Source of the DNA: an uncultured Ruminococcus sp.
GTDB taxonomy: Bacteria; Bacillota; Clostridia; Oscillospirales; Acutalibacteraceae
Length of the DNA: 32,034 nt
Assembly (NCBI GenBank): GCA_902761345.1
Contig: CACWKD010000014.1
Coordinates: 1 to 32,034, forward strand
Direction: 5' to 3'
Positions 24,944 to 32,034 of the stretch are shown here, in pieces (position 1 is the first letter of the stretch; each line of letters begins with the position of its first letter). A model generated the notes under the pieces. It searched no databases. It was not told the DNA's origin and saw only the letters and a list, made by a program, of their open reading frames with translations. A program made the position numbers and the translations under genes.

Positions 24944-26149
24944 ATGAGCTTAATAGCTCAAAAATTTGGAGGCAGTTCGGTTGCAAACGCAGAGCGTGTA
25001 TTCAATGTCGCAAGAATAGTAACCGACACTTACAAGCAGGGCAACAGCGTAGTAGTTGTCGTATCTGCGCAGGGCGACACAACAGATGACCTTATCGAAA
25101 AGGCAAAGGAGATAAATCCTAACGCTTCAAAGCGTGAAATGGATATGCTTCTTGCGTCGGGCGAGCAGATCTCGATTTCTCTTCTTGCAATGGCTATTGA
25201 GAAACTTGGCTACCCGGTAGTTTCGCTTTTAGGCTGGCAGGCAGGTTTCCGCACATCTTCTGCTTACACAAGCGCAAGAATTAAGAGAGTAGAGCCTGAT
25301 AGAATACAGAAAGAGCTTGATAAGAAGAACATTGTTGTAGTTGCAGGCTTCCAGGGAATAAACAAGTATGATGATATTACTACACTCGGAAGAGGCGGTT
25401 CTGATACAAGCGCAGTTGCAATTGCAGCAGCTATGCACGCAGATCTTTGTCAGATCTATACAGACGTAAAGGGCGTTTATACAGCAGATCCGAGAAAGGT
25501 TCCAAATGCAAGAAAGCTTTCTGAGATCTCTTATGATGAAATGCTTGAGCTTGCAACATTGGGCGCGCAGGTACTCAACAACCGTTCAGTTGAAATGGCT
25601 AAGAAATATAATATAGAATTAGAGGTATTGTCCAGCTTGGAGAAAGAGCCCGGTACGATAGTTAAGGAGGTAACAAAAATGGAAAAAATGTTAATCAGTG
25701 GTGTTGCAAAGGATACAGAGGTTGCTCGTATTTCAATAATCGGTTTGCCGGACAGACCGGGTCTTGCGTTTAAGGTATTCTCAAAGGTATCTGCTGCAAA
25801 TATTAATGTAGATATTATTCTCCAGTCTATCGGCCGTGACGGTACAAAGGATATTGTATTTACAGTAGCACAGGATAAGGCTGAGGAAACAGAGAAAATA
25901 CTCAAAGATTACCTTATTCCTCTCGGAGCAAAGGAAGTATCGGCTGAAACAAGAGTTGCTAAGGTATCTATCGTTGGAGCAGGTATGGAAAGTCATGCAG
26001 GCGTTGCAACAAAGATGTTCGAGGCTCTTATGGACGCACAGATCAACATCAGAATGATTTCTACAAGCGAGATCAAGGTATCTGTTCTCATCGCAGAAGA
26101 GGACGCTGATAAGGCTGTAAAGGTTATCCACGAGAAGTTCTTTGACTAA
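24944..26149 (+). CDS. lysC: Aspartate kinase (alpha subunit, full length)
   Basis: A 401-residue enzyme phosphorylating aspartate, first step toward lysine, threonine and methionine. The kinase domain (about 1-240) has KFGGSSV (7-13), the ASGEQIS motif and the GRGGSDTSA loop. Two C-terminal ACT domains (about 260-401; one at ISIIGLPDRPGLAF, one at VSIVGAGMES) bind the feedback amino acid. AGAGGAG is 10 bases before ATG 24944. The length and layout match the B. subtilis LysC / Corynebacterium type, which has an overlapping in-frame beta subunit; a matching internal start is seen at 25679. It lies 40 bases after thrB and ends at a strong terminator. Confidence 0.97.
   Translation: MSLIAQKFGGSSVANAERVFNVARIVTDTYKQGNSVVVVVSAQGDTTDDLIEKAKEINPNASKREMDMLLASGEQISISLLAMAIEKLGYPVVSLLGWQAGFRTSSAYTSARIKRVEPDRIQKELDKKNIVVVAGFQGINKYDDITTLGRGGSDTSAVAIAAAMHADLCQIYTDVKGVYTADPRKVPNARKLSEISYDEMLELATLGAQVLNNRSVEMAKKYNIELEVLSSLEKEPGTIVKEVTKMEKMLISGVAKDTEVARISIIGLPDRPGLAFKVFSKVSAANINVDIILQSIGRDGTKDIVFTVAQDKAEETEKILKDYLIPLGAKEVSAETRVAKVSIVGAGMESHAGVATKMFEALMDAQINIRMISTSEIKVSVLIAEEDADKAVKVIHEKFFD
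25679..26149 (+). CDS. lysC: Aspartate kinase beta subunit from an in-frame internal start
   Basis: ATG 25679 is in frame with lysC (codon 246) and is preceded by AAGGAGGT (25664-25671), 7 bases away. That is a near-ideal ribosome site, stronger than the one at the main start. The product (156 residues) is the linker end plus both ACT domains. In B. subtilis and Corynebacterium such beta subunits assemble with alpha into an alpha2beta2 enzyme and carry part of the feedback site. Expression here is inferred from the site and this precedent. Confidence 0.7.
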   Translation: MEKMLISGVAKDTEVARISIIGLPDRPGLAFKVFSKVSAANINVDIILQSIGRDGTKDIVFTVAQDKAEETEKILKDYLIPLGAKEVSAETRVAKVSIVGAGMESHAGVATKMFEALMDAQINIRMISTSEIKVSVLIAEEDADKAVKVIHEKFFD

Positions 26150-26172
26150 TAACAGATCAATAAAATAGTTAT

Positions 26173-26201
26173 AAGCGGGGTGTTTGTTTACCCCGCTTTT
26201 T
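26173..26201 (+). terminator. Terminator of hom-thrB-lysC
   Basis: A perfect 9-bp stem (AAGCGGGGT with ACCCCGCTT, 26173-26181/26190-26198) followed by a T tract. Confidence 0.95.
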
Positions 26202-26261
26202 ATTGTGGTTGAAATATTATGCGTTATCCAACGGTTTCTCTGCATAAATAAAATAACGCTG

Positions 26262-26290
26262 TTGACACGCACCCGAGTTTGTGAGATAAT
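26262..26290 (+). promoter_or_regulatory. Promoter of the esterase gene
   Basis: Perfect TTGACA, 17 bases and GATAAT lie ~47 bases before the start. Confidence 0.75.
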
Positions 26291-26336
26291 ACAGAAAAAG
26301 TATAGGAGTTAAAAGTCGATCAGAGGAGGCTTAAAA

Positions 26337-27143
26337 ATGATAGAGGAAAAAATAACCGAACTACTTTTACCTTATCCGTCGGAGGACGACAGATTGGTGC
26401 GTGTATATGTTCCACGTCACGAGGAGGGTGAAACATTTCCCGTTATATATATGACGGACGGACAGAACGTGTTTGATATGGCAGAGGGACTGTTTGGCTG
26501 TTGGAAAACTCACGAAGCGGTAAGAGCAGAAAAAGAAAACGGCTTCGGAGGGGCGATTATTGTAGGAATCCATACCGATGACCCTAAACACTCTGATCCG
26601 CTTAAACGTACAAACGATTTGACGCCAAAGTCAATAGGAGAACTGTGTATACCCGATGAAGTTAAAAAGATGATAACCCCCTCGGGCGAAGTGTTTGACG
26701 ATTTTGTTGTAAATACGGTTATGCCTGTTGTTGAAGAAAAATTCCCTGTAAAAAAGGGCAGAAATAATACTGCGTTTTGCGGAAGTTCGTCAGGCGGGTT
26801 ACAGACATTTTTTACTTGTCTTAGTCATCCGGATAAATTCTGTGCGGGAGGTGTATTTTCTCCTGCTTTTATGATTTATTCAACAGAGGATCTGAGCCGC
26901 TGGATATATGACAAAATACAGCAGGATATGCCGTACCTCTATATTTATACAGGTGCAGGAGATGATTTGGAAAAGGATATTTACAAAAGTGTTGAGAGTA
27001 CATACGATATTCTAATGGAATGCTATCCGATGAACTTGCGCAATGAGGTTGTAATTCTTGAAAACAAACACCACGAATCGGCTTGGGAACCTGTTTTCAA
27101 GGATTTTTTGCATACGTTTCTTGTAAGACGAGATGAATTCTAA
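26337..27143 (+). CDS. Cytoplasmic putative esterase (alpha/beta hydrolase, esterase D-like)
   Basis: A 268-residue alpha/beta hydrolase resembling the putative-esterase family (esterase D, feruloyl/enterochelin esterase-like). The fold starts at VYVPRHEEGETFPVIYMTDGQ. The nucleophile elbow is G-S-S-S-G around S151, an acid candidate is D209/D210 (GAGDD), and the histidine is in NKHHESAW (245/246). There is no signal peptide, so the substrate is inside the cell; it cannot be named from sequence. AGAGGAGG lies about 10 bases upstream of ATG 26337. It is a single gene with promoter and terminator. Confidence 0.88.
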   Translation: MIEEKITELLLPYPSEDDRLVRVYVPRHEEGETFPVIYMTDGQNVFDMAEGLFGCWKTHEAVRAEKENGFGGAIIVGIHTDDPKHSDPLKRTNDLTPKSIGELCIPDEVKKMITPSGEVFDDFVVNTVMPVVEEKFPVKKGRNNTAFCGSSSGGLQTFFTCLSHPDKFCAGGVFSPAFMIYSTEDLSRWIYDKIQQDMPYLYIYTGAGDDLEKDIYKSVESTYDILMECYPMNLRNEVVILENKHHESAWEPVFKDFLHTFLVRRDEF

Positions 27144-27148
27144 AAAAG

Positions 27149-27184
27149 ACCGCAGCACATATTTCAAATGGTGCTGCGGTTTTA
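27149..27184 (+). terminator. Terminator of the esterase gene
   Basis: A perfect 10-bp stem (ACCGCAGCAC with GTGCTGCGGT, 27149-27158/27171-27180) followed by TTTT. Confidence 0.9.
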
Positions 27185-27210
27185 TGTGAGTATCGGGCAT
27201 AAAACTAATA

Positions 27211-27513
27211 CGGAATTAATGAATAGTGAATATTGAATAATGAAGAATGAATAATATCGGAAAGCCTGCGGCTTTGGATTTATAGTTGTTAGTCATTAGT
27301 CCAAAGCTTGAATTCCCCTCAACTTTAAACTATCGACTTTGAGCTTTGAACTAACAAACAACTCCACACGGAATTAATGAATAGTGAATATTGAATAATG
27401 AAGAATGAATAATATCGGAAAGTCTGCGGCTTTGGATTTATAGTTGTTAGTCCAAAGCCTGAATTCCCCTCAACTTTAAACTATTGACTTTGAACTTTTA
27501 ACTAACAAACAAC
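27211..27513 (+). repeat. Two tandem units of the dispersed repeat
   Basis: Two direct copies offset by 158 bases. Each has the ~75-base core (27211-27284 and 27366-27442; GGAATTAATGAATAGTG, then the hairpin-like GCCTGCGGC), then heptad-type words (AGTTGTTAGTC, CCAAAGC), GAATTCCCCTCAACTTTAAAC and ACTAACAAACAACTCCA. Copy two lacks one 7-base word (AGTCATT) and carries a few substitutions. It fills the gap before the CIRCE promoter and contains no gene. Confidence 0.9.
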
Positions 27514-27570
27514 TCCATGCTCAAAAAACCCGGTTCACAAATTTTTAATAACATTTTTTGCATAAATCCC

Positions 27571-27598
27571 TTGACAAATCACAGGATAAATGTATAAT
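27571..27598 (+). promoter_or_regulatory. Sigma-A promoter of hrcA-grpE-dnaK
   Basis: Perfect TTGACA and TATAAT with a 16-base spacer, directly upstream of the CIRCE element. Confidence 0.88.
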
Positions 27599-27608
27599 AG
27601 TAAATAGA

Positions 27609-27635
27609 TTAGCACTCAACCTCTTAGAGTGCTAA
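27609..27635. promoter_or_regulatory. CIRCE operator (HrcA binding site)
   Basis: A perfect match to the CIRCE consensus: TTAGCACTC, 9 bases, GAGTGCTAA. It lies in the transcript start region, 20 bases before hrcA, so HrcA should repress its own operon until heat shock. Confidence 0.98.
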
Positions 27636-27655
27636 CACAGAAATGAGGTGATCTG

Positions 27656-28681
27656 ATGCAGATCGCACAGAGAAAGATCAAAATACTAAAGGCTGTTGTT
27701 GAAGCATATATTAAGAACGGTGAGCCTGTCGGATCTAAGCTGCTGTGTAACGCGCTTGATTTTCCGGTTTCATCTGCAACAGTCAGGAACGAAATGGCTG
27801 AACTGTCTGATCTCGGATTTCTGATGCAGCCTCATACTTCCGCAGGACGTATTCCGTCACAGCAGGGGTACAGATTGTATGTGAACAGCCTTATGGATAA
27901 AAAGACGCTTTCCGGCGATACAAAAGCCTTGATTTACGATAAGCTGGTAAGAGCGGGCGACGATCCCGAAAAACTCCTTACTGCGGCTGCAAAAATTGCG
28001 GCGGAGCTTACACATTCGGCTGTAATTGCGGCAGCGCCGTCCTCTGAGGAAGCAAGAATTCATAAACTGCGGTTCGTTCAGACGGGTCTTAAAACAGGTA
28101 TGGCGGTACTTATCACCTCGGGCGGACTGATCAAAACAGCCTTGTTTAAATGTGATTATGTGATAACACCCGATATTATCCGAGTGTTTGAATCTATGTT
28201 TAACAGGAGTATGGAGGGAGTACCGATACGCAGAATTACACCTGCTTTCGTTCAAACTCTTGCCGTGGAAATGGGCGAGCTTGCGTTGCTTGTTCCGAGC
28301 GTACTTGCAGCGGTTATGACAGCCTGCCGTGAAGTCGGAGATTCAAGGATAGTTGTAGAGGGAAGAACAAACCTTATTGATCTCGGCACAGGCGATAATC
28401 AAAAGGAACTTCTGAAATTTATCCACGATGACGACGCCCTTGAGACTCTTGCAGAGAGTATTAAACACAGCGAAAATATTGCGATAGGAACAGACACGGG
28501 ATTTGAAGAGCTTCACGCAAACAGTGTTATTTCCTGTAAATACAGTACGGAAACATCTGTTTCGGGAAGTATTGCGGCGATAGTGCCTATGCGAACAGAC
28601 TATGCGTACGATGCGGCAGTTCTTGAATATACTGCTCAGTGCGTGAGCGGTTTGCTGAAAGCGCTGCTTATGATAGATTAA
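27656..28681 (+). CDS. hrcA: Heat-inducible transcription repressor HrcA
   Basis: A 341-residue repressor of the dnaK and, usually, groESL operons; its activity depends on GroEL. The N-terminal winged helix (about 1-75) contains EPVGSKLL, SSATVRNEMAELSDLGFL and QPHTSAGRIPSQQGYR, the family signature. A central GAF-like domain follows. The start ATG 27656 has GAGGTGATC just upstream. It is first gene behind CIRCE and 18 bases from grpE. Confidence 0.97.
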   Translation: MQIAQRKIKILKAVVEAYIKNGEPVGSKLLCNALDFPVSSATVRNEMAELSDLGFLMQPHTSAGRIPSQQGYRLYVNSLMDKKTLSGDTKALIYDKLVRAGDDPEKLLTAAAKIAAELTHSAVIAAAPSSEEARIHKLRFVQTGLKTGMAVLITSGGLIKTALFKCDYVITPDIIRVFESMFNRSMEGVPIRRITPAFVQTLAVEMGELALLVPSVLAAVMTACREVGDSRIVVEGRTNLIDLGTGDNQKELLKFIHDDDALETLAESIKHSENIAIGTDTGFEELHANSVISCKYSTETSVSGSIAAIVPMRTDYAYDAAVLEYTAQCVSGLLKALLMID

Positions 28682-28699
28682 AGGAAAGGAATGATATAA

Positions 28700-29248
28700 A
28701 TGGAGGATACCCAAAAGGATAACGTACAGCAGGAGGTTTCGGCAGAGGAAACAGTCGAAACAGAAACTGCCGAGGTACAGGCGGATACCGAGGAGAGTAC
28801 AGCCGATGATAAGGTGAAAGCACTTGAAGATCAGCTTGCGGCAGAAAAAGAAAAACTTCTGCGTACAGCGGCTGAATACGCAAACTTCCGCAGCAGAACA
28901 GAGCGTGAAAAGCTTTCGATATACTCTAATGCCGTATCCGATACGATAAAAGAGCTTTTGCCGATAGCAGACAGCCTTGACAGAGCGAAAGACGCTTCAA
29001 AGGACGCTCCCGAGGAGTTTAAAAAGGGACTTGAAATGATCTCAAATCAGCTTGCAAAGACCTTTGAAAAGCTTAATATAACATCGTTCGGAGAGGTTGG
29101 AGATGTGTTTGACCCCGAACTGCATAACGCTATATCAAGCGTTGACAGCGAAGATATGGAGTCCGATACGATTGCTATGGTGTATCAAAAGGGATACAAA
29201 GTCGGAGATAAGATCATCAGACACTGTATGGTTCAAACGGTAAACTGA
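28700..29248 (+). CDS. grpE: Nucleotide exchange factor GrpE
   Basis: A 182-residue co-chaperone that releases ADP from DnaK. An acidic, disordered N-terminus (1-45, rich in Glu/Thr/Ala) precedes a long coiled coil (about 45-100; ALEDQLAAEKEKLLRTAAEY and NFRSRTEREK) and a C-terminal beta domain ending in KVGDKIIRHCMVQTVN, close to the family's usual end. AAAGGAA lies upstream of ATG 28700. It is 18 bases after hrcA. Confidence 0.97.
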   Translation: MEDTQKDNVQQEVSAEETVETETAEVQADTEESTADDKVKALEDQLAAEKEKLLRTAAEYANFRSRTEREKLSIYSNAVSDTIKELLPIADSLDRAKDASKDAPEEFKKGLEMISNQLAKTFEKLNITSFGEVGDVFDPELHNAISSVDSEDMESDTIAMVYQKGYKVGDKIIRHCMVQTVN

Positions 29249-29297
29249 TGACTTTATATAAATATTAATACATATAATAAAAAAGGAGTAATTAATT

Positions 29298-31145
29298 ATG
29301 GCTAAGATAATAGGTATAGATTTAGGAACAACAAATTCATGCGTAGCAGTAATAGAGGGCGGCGAGCCGGTAGTAATCGCAAACGCAGAGGGAGCAAGAA
29401 CAACTCCGTCGGTAGTAGGTTTCTCAAAGACAGGCGAGCGTCTTGTCGGACAGATAGCAAAGCGTCAGGCAGTATCAAACCCTGCAAAGACAGTAAGCTC
29501 AATTAAGAGAGAAATGGGTACAGATTATAAGGTAAAGATCGATGACAAGAGCTATACTCCGGAGCAGATCTCCGCTATGATTTTGCAGAAGTTAAAGGCA
29601 GACGCAGAGGCATATTTGGGTGAAACTGTAAGCTCGGCAGTTATCACAGTTCCCGCATACTTCACAGACTCACAGCGTCAGGCAACAAAGAACGCAGGAC
29701 AGATAGCAGGTCTTGAAGTAAAGAGAATTATCAACGAGCCGACAGCCGCAGCGCTTTCCTACGGTATAGATAAAGAGGACGATCAGAAAGTTATGGTTTA
29801 CGACCTCGGCGGCGGTACGTTCGATGTATCTATTATAGAAATGGGCGAGGGCGTTCAGGAGGTTCTTGCAACAGCAGGTAACAACAGACTGGGCGGCGAC
29901 GATTTTGATAAGAGAGTTATCGACTGGATGATCGATTCCTTTAAGAGAGAAACAGGCGTTGATCTTAGCAAGGATAAGACTACTATGCAGCGTCTTAAAG
30001 AGGCAGCAGAGAAAGCAAAGATAGAGCTTTCGGGCGTTACAAGCGCTGCAATCAACATTCCGTTTATCTGGCAGGACGAAAACGGCCCTATGCACCTTGA
30101 CCTCACTCTTACAAGAGCAAAGTTTGACGAGCTTACAGCAGATTTGGTACAGAGCACAATGGGTCCCGTTAAGAGCGCATTAAACGACTCGGGTCTTACA
30201 ATTAATGATATTGATAAGGTTCTTATGGTTGGCGGTTCTTCAAGAATTCCTGCTGTTATCAATGCTGTAAGAAGCTTTATCGGCAAAGAGCCTTTCAAGG
30301 GAATTAACCCCGATGAGTGTGTTGCTATCGGCGCAGCTATTCAGGCGGGCGTACTTGGCGGCGAGGTAGAGGGACTTCTTCTTCTTGACGTTACTCCGTT
30401 GTCACTCGGCGTTGAAACAATGGGCGGTATTATGACAAAGATCATCGACAGAAACACAACAATTCCTACAAAGAAGAGCCAGATCTTCTCAACAGCGGCA
30501 GATAACCAGCCAAGCGTTGAGATCAATGTTTTACAGGGTGAAAGAGAGTTTGCAAGAGATAACAAGCAGCTCGGCAGATTTATTCTTTCGGGTATCGCTC
30601 CCGCACCGAGAGGTATTCCTCAGATCGAGGTTACATTCGATATCGACTCCAACGGTATTGTAAACGTATCGGCTAAGGATCTCGGCACAGGCAAGGAGCA
30701 GAAGGTTACAATTACTTCAAATACAAATATGAGCAAAGAGGACATCGAGAAGGCTGTACAGGAGGCAGAGAAGTATGCTGCCGAGGATAAGAAACGCAGA
30801 GAGGCAGTAGACGCTAAGAACGACGCGGAGAGCTTTGCTTACGCTGCAGAAAAGCTTGTTAAGGATAACAGCGACAAGATAGACGCAGCAGATAAGACAG
30901 AGATCGAGAATAAGGTTGCGGCAGTAAAGAGCGCGGTTGCAACTGATGACCTTGACCAGATCAAGAGCGCAAAGGAAGCGCTTGAAAAGACTGTTCAGGC
31001 AGTTTCAACAAAGCTTTATCAGTCAGGAGCAGCGCAGGCAAATGTTGACCCTAACGCAGCGGCACAGGGCGGTTACACAGGTTCTGCTTCGGGAGATAAT
31101 GACGGCGGAAATGTATATGACGCAGATTTTAAGGACGTTGACTGA
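29298..31145 (+). CDS. dnaK: Chaperone DnaK (Hsp70)
   Basis: A 615-residue ATP-dependent chaperone. The nucleotide-binding domain (about 1-355) opens with [11 protein letters not shown] and has [13 protein letters not shown] and [10 protein letters not shown]. The hydrophobic linker DVTPLSLG leads to the substrate domain, and a helical lid and short acidic tail end DADFKDVD. The length is that of Gram-positive DnaK, shorter than the E. coli form. AAAAGGAG lies 9 bases before ATG 29298. dnaJ would often follow in Firmicutes, but here the next ORF is unrelated, so it must be elsewhere. Confidence 0.98.
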   Translation: MAKIIGIDLGTTNSCVAVIEGGEPVVIANAEGARTTPSVVGFSKTGERLVGQIAKRQAVSNPAKTVSSIKREMGTDYKVKIDDKSYTPEQISAMILQKLKADAEAYLGETVSSAVITVPAYFTDSQRQATKNAGQIAGLEVKRIINEPTAAALSYGIDKEDDQKVMVYDLGGGTFDVSIIEMGEGVQEVLATAGNNRLGGDDFDKRVIDWMIDSFKRETGVDLSKDKTTMQRLKEAAEKAKIELSGVTSAAINIPFIWQDENGPMHLDLTLTRAKFDELTADLVQSTMGPVKSALNDSGLTINDIDKVLMVGGSSRIPAVINAVRSFIGKEPFKGINPDECVAIGAAIQAGVLGGEVEGLLLLDVTPLSLGVETMGGIMTKIIDRNTTIPTKKSQIFSTAADNQPSVEINVLQGEREFARDNKQLGRFILSGIAPAPRGIPQIEVTFDIDSNGIVNVSAKDLGTGKEQKVTITSNTNMSKEDIEKAVQEAEKYAAEDKKRREAVDAKNDAESFAYAAEKLVKDNSDKIDAADKTEIENKVAAVKSAVATDDLDQIKSAKEALEKTVQAVSTKLYQSGAAQANVDPNAAAQGGYTGSASGDNDGGNVYDADFKDVD

Positions 31146-31162
31146 TCAATTTAATATAAGTA

Positions 31163-31230
31163 GCCCGAAAGGGTGACGGTCGGGCAGCCGTATGCAGTTG
31201 TAATGATTGCAGCGGCTGCCGTGTTTTTTT
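31163..31230 (+). terminator. Terminator after dnaK, with an overlapping alternative hairpin
   Basis: GGCAGCCG (31183-31190) pairs with CGGCTGCC (31213-31220), followed by T7. An alternative stem, GCCCG (31163-31167) with CGGGC (31181-31185), overlaps the left arm, so the two cannot both form. Confidence 0.85.
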
Positions 31231-31252
31231 ACAAGGCGGGGGGCGGAACAAG

Positions 31253-31859
31253 ATGTACATAGACGATTACAAGGAAATCCCTATATCCGAACACGGTCGA
31301 AAGAAAGGGGATAAAAAAACAACGACAGCGTTTGTATCAGTTGTAATAGTGTTGTATATTGTTACCTCGATAGTTCTCACATATTTTATACAGAGATCGT
31401 ATCATATAACATACGCTGCAAAGTACGGCGGCAATTACGAAACGGAAGGTTTGCCGACAGGTTTCTTTATAACGCTGATTTTCTTCGTTGGAGCGTTTAT
31501 GCTATTCGGTAATTTGTATGAATATTTGAGAAAAAAGAAAGTATGCAGCGTATCGGTTGAGGGAGAAGTGCTTGATTTCTGTAAATATCCGTCCGAACTT
31601 AACGAGAAAAAAGGGTTCTAAACAATATGAAGATGAAAGCAAGAAAAAACCGATATATCAGTACGAATATAACGGAGAAACTTACCGTGTAAAGGGATTT
31701 GCTTTTAAGAATAAACCTTTGAAACAGGGAGATAAAACAGAGCTTAAAATCAACCCCGACTATCCGACAGAAATATATTACCCGTGGGAACACGGCGTTG
31801 TGGATACTTCATTATTCAATATTCACTATTCATTACTTCCGTGTGGAGCTGTTTGTTAG
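31253..31859 (+). pseudogene. Frameshifted, repeat-truncated two-TM membrane protein (DUF3592-like)
   Basis: ATG 31253 opens a protein with a charged N-terminus and two membrane segments (about 24-44 and about 69-87), then CSVSVEGEVLDFCKYPSE and a stop at 31619. Skipping one A in the A6 run (31607-31612) lets the frame continue KGSKQYEDESKKKPIYQYEY, YNGETYRVKGFAF and ELKINPDYPTEIYYPWE, to 31859. The joined product looks like a DUF3592-type protein (VEGxV, YxYxVNGxxY, INPxxPxEIY). The final ~18 codons and the stop lie in the repeat that begins at 31807, so the original C-terminus is lost. GCGGGGGGCGG upstream is a weak ribosome site. The family is fairly likely; function unknown. Confidence 0.75.
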
Positions 31860-32034
31860 TTCAAAGCTCAAAGCCGATAGTTTAAAGTTGAGTGAAATTC
31901 AAGCTTTGGACTAACAACTAAAAATCCAAAGCCGCAGGCTTTCCGATATTATTCATTCTTCATTATTCAATATTCACTATTCATTACTTCCGTGTGGAGC
32001 TGTTTGTTAGTTCAAAGCTCAAAGTCGATAGTTT
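31807..32034 (-). repeat. Inverted copies of the dispersed repeat at the window end
   Basis: Minus-strand versions of the 27211-27513 units. A partial core (31807-31848) and a full core (31921-31998) are offset by 151 bases, with the ACTAACAAACAGCTCCACACGG flank type (read on the minus strand) between and after them. The first copy overlaps the end of the broken gene. The array continues out of the window. Confidence 0.9.

Noticed and set aside
31606..31613. Classical -1 slippery site (A AAA AAG) in the terminal membrane gene
   Set aside because: The restored frame needs a +1 change (one base fewer), so a -1 ribosomal shift would lead to the wrong frame.

Overview
The window looks like a chromosomal segment of a low-to-moderate GC, Gram-positive anaerobe of the Clostridia, most like a Ruminococcus/Oscillospiraceae gut bacterium. 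This rests on AGGAGG-type ribosome sites, TTG/GTG starts, a T-box leader, a CIRCE-controlled hrcA-grpE-dnaK operon, a flavodiiron protein, the dispersed repeats, and general protein resemblance. The genus is inference. No phage, plasmid, CRISPR or transposase genes are present. Most of the window is core biosynthesis and stress genes.

Layout. 1-82 is the 3' end of a 23S rRNA, with no 5S gene before the next terminator. A membrane-anchored S41-like protein follows. A flavodiiron protein faces it on the minus strand, and divergently from that run an AraC-type regulator, a SEC-C methionine aminopeptidase and a 54-residue DUF3006-like protein. A minus-strand tRNA-Arg(CCU) and about 480 bases of repeat-filled, gene-free DNA precede a minus-strand intracellular GH13 enzyme. 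Divergent from that is an L,D-transpeptidase.

9130-20877 is a branched-chain amino acid cluster. A sigma-A promoter and a leucine-type T-box lead into leuA-leuC-leuD, a 46-residue unknown ORF, leuB, ilvA, a frameshifted NADAR gene, ridA, ilvB, ilvN and ilvD. IlvA makes 2-oxobutyrate from threonine, and RidA clears its reactive enamine/imine intermediates. IlvBN and IlvD act in the common valine/isoleucine route, and LeuABCD makes leucine. ilvC and ilvE are not in the window. Two paralogous lipoproteins follow. A second amino acid operon, hom-thrB-lysC (22748-26149), supplies threonine, the IlvA substrate; lysC carries a strong internal start that would make a separate beta subunit. An esterase, a repeat block, and the CIRCE-hrcA-grpE-dnaK operon complete the window, which ends in a broken membrane protein gene whose 3' end is made of repeat DNA.

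The least ordinary material is non-coding. There are heptad-periodic inverted repeats, a family of 151-158-base tandem units sharing a roughly 75-base core, repeat-derived hairpins between genes of the leu/ilv cluster, and a 212-base fully palindromic element with a possible 4-base target duplication. Two genes (NADAR and the terminal membrane protein) are each broken by one extra base in a homopolymer run. I found no convincing wholly new multi-gene system; the repeats and the two frameshifts are the best leads.
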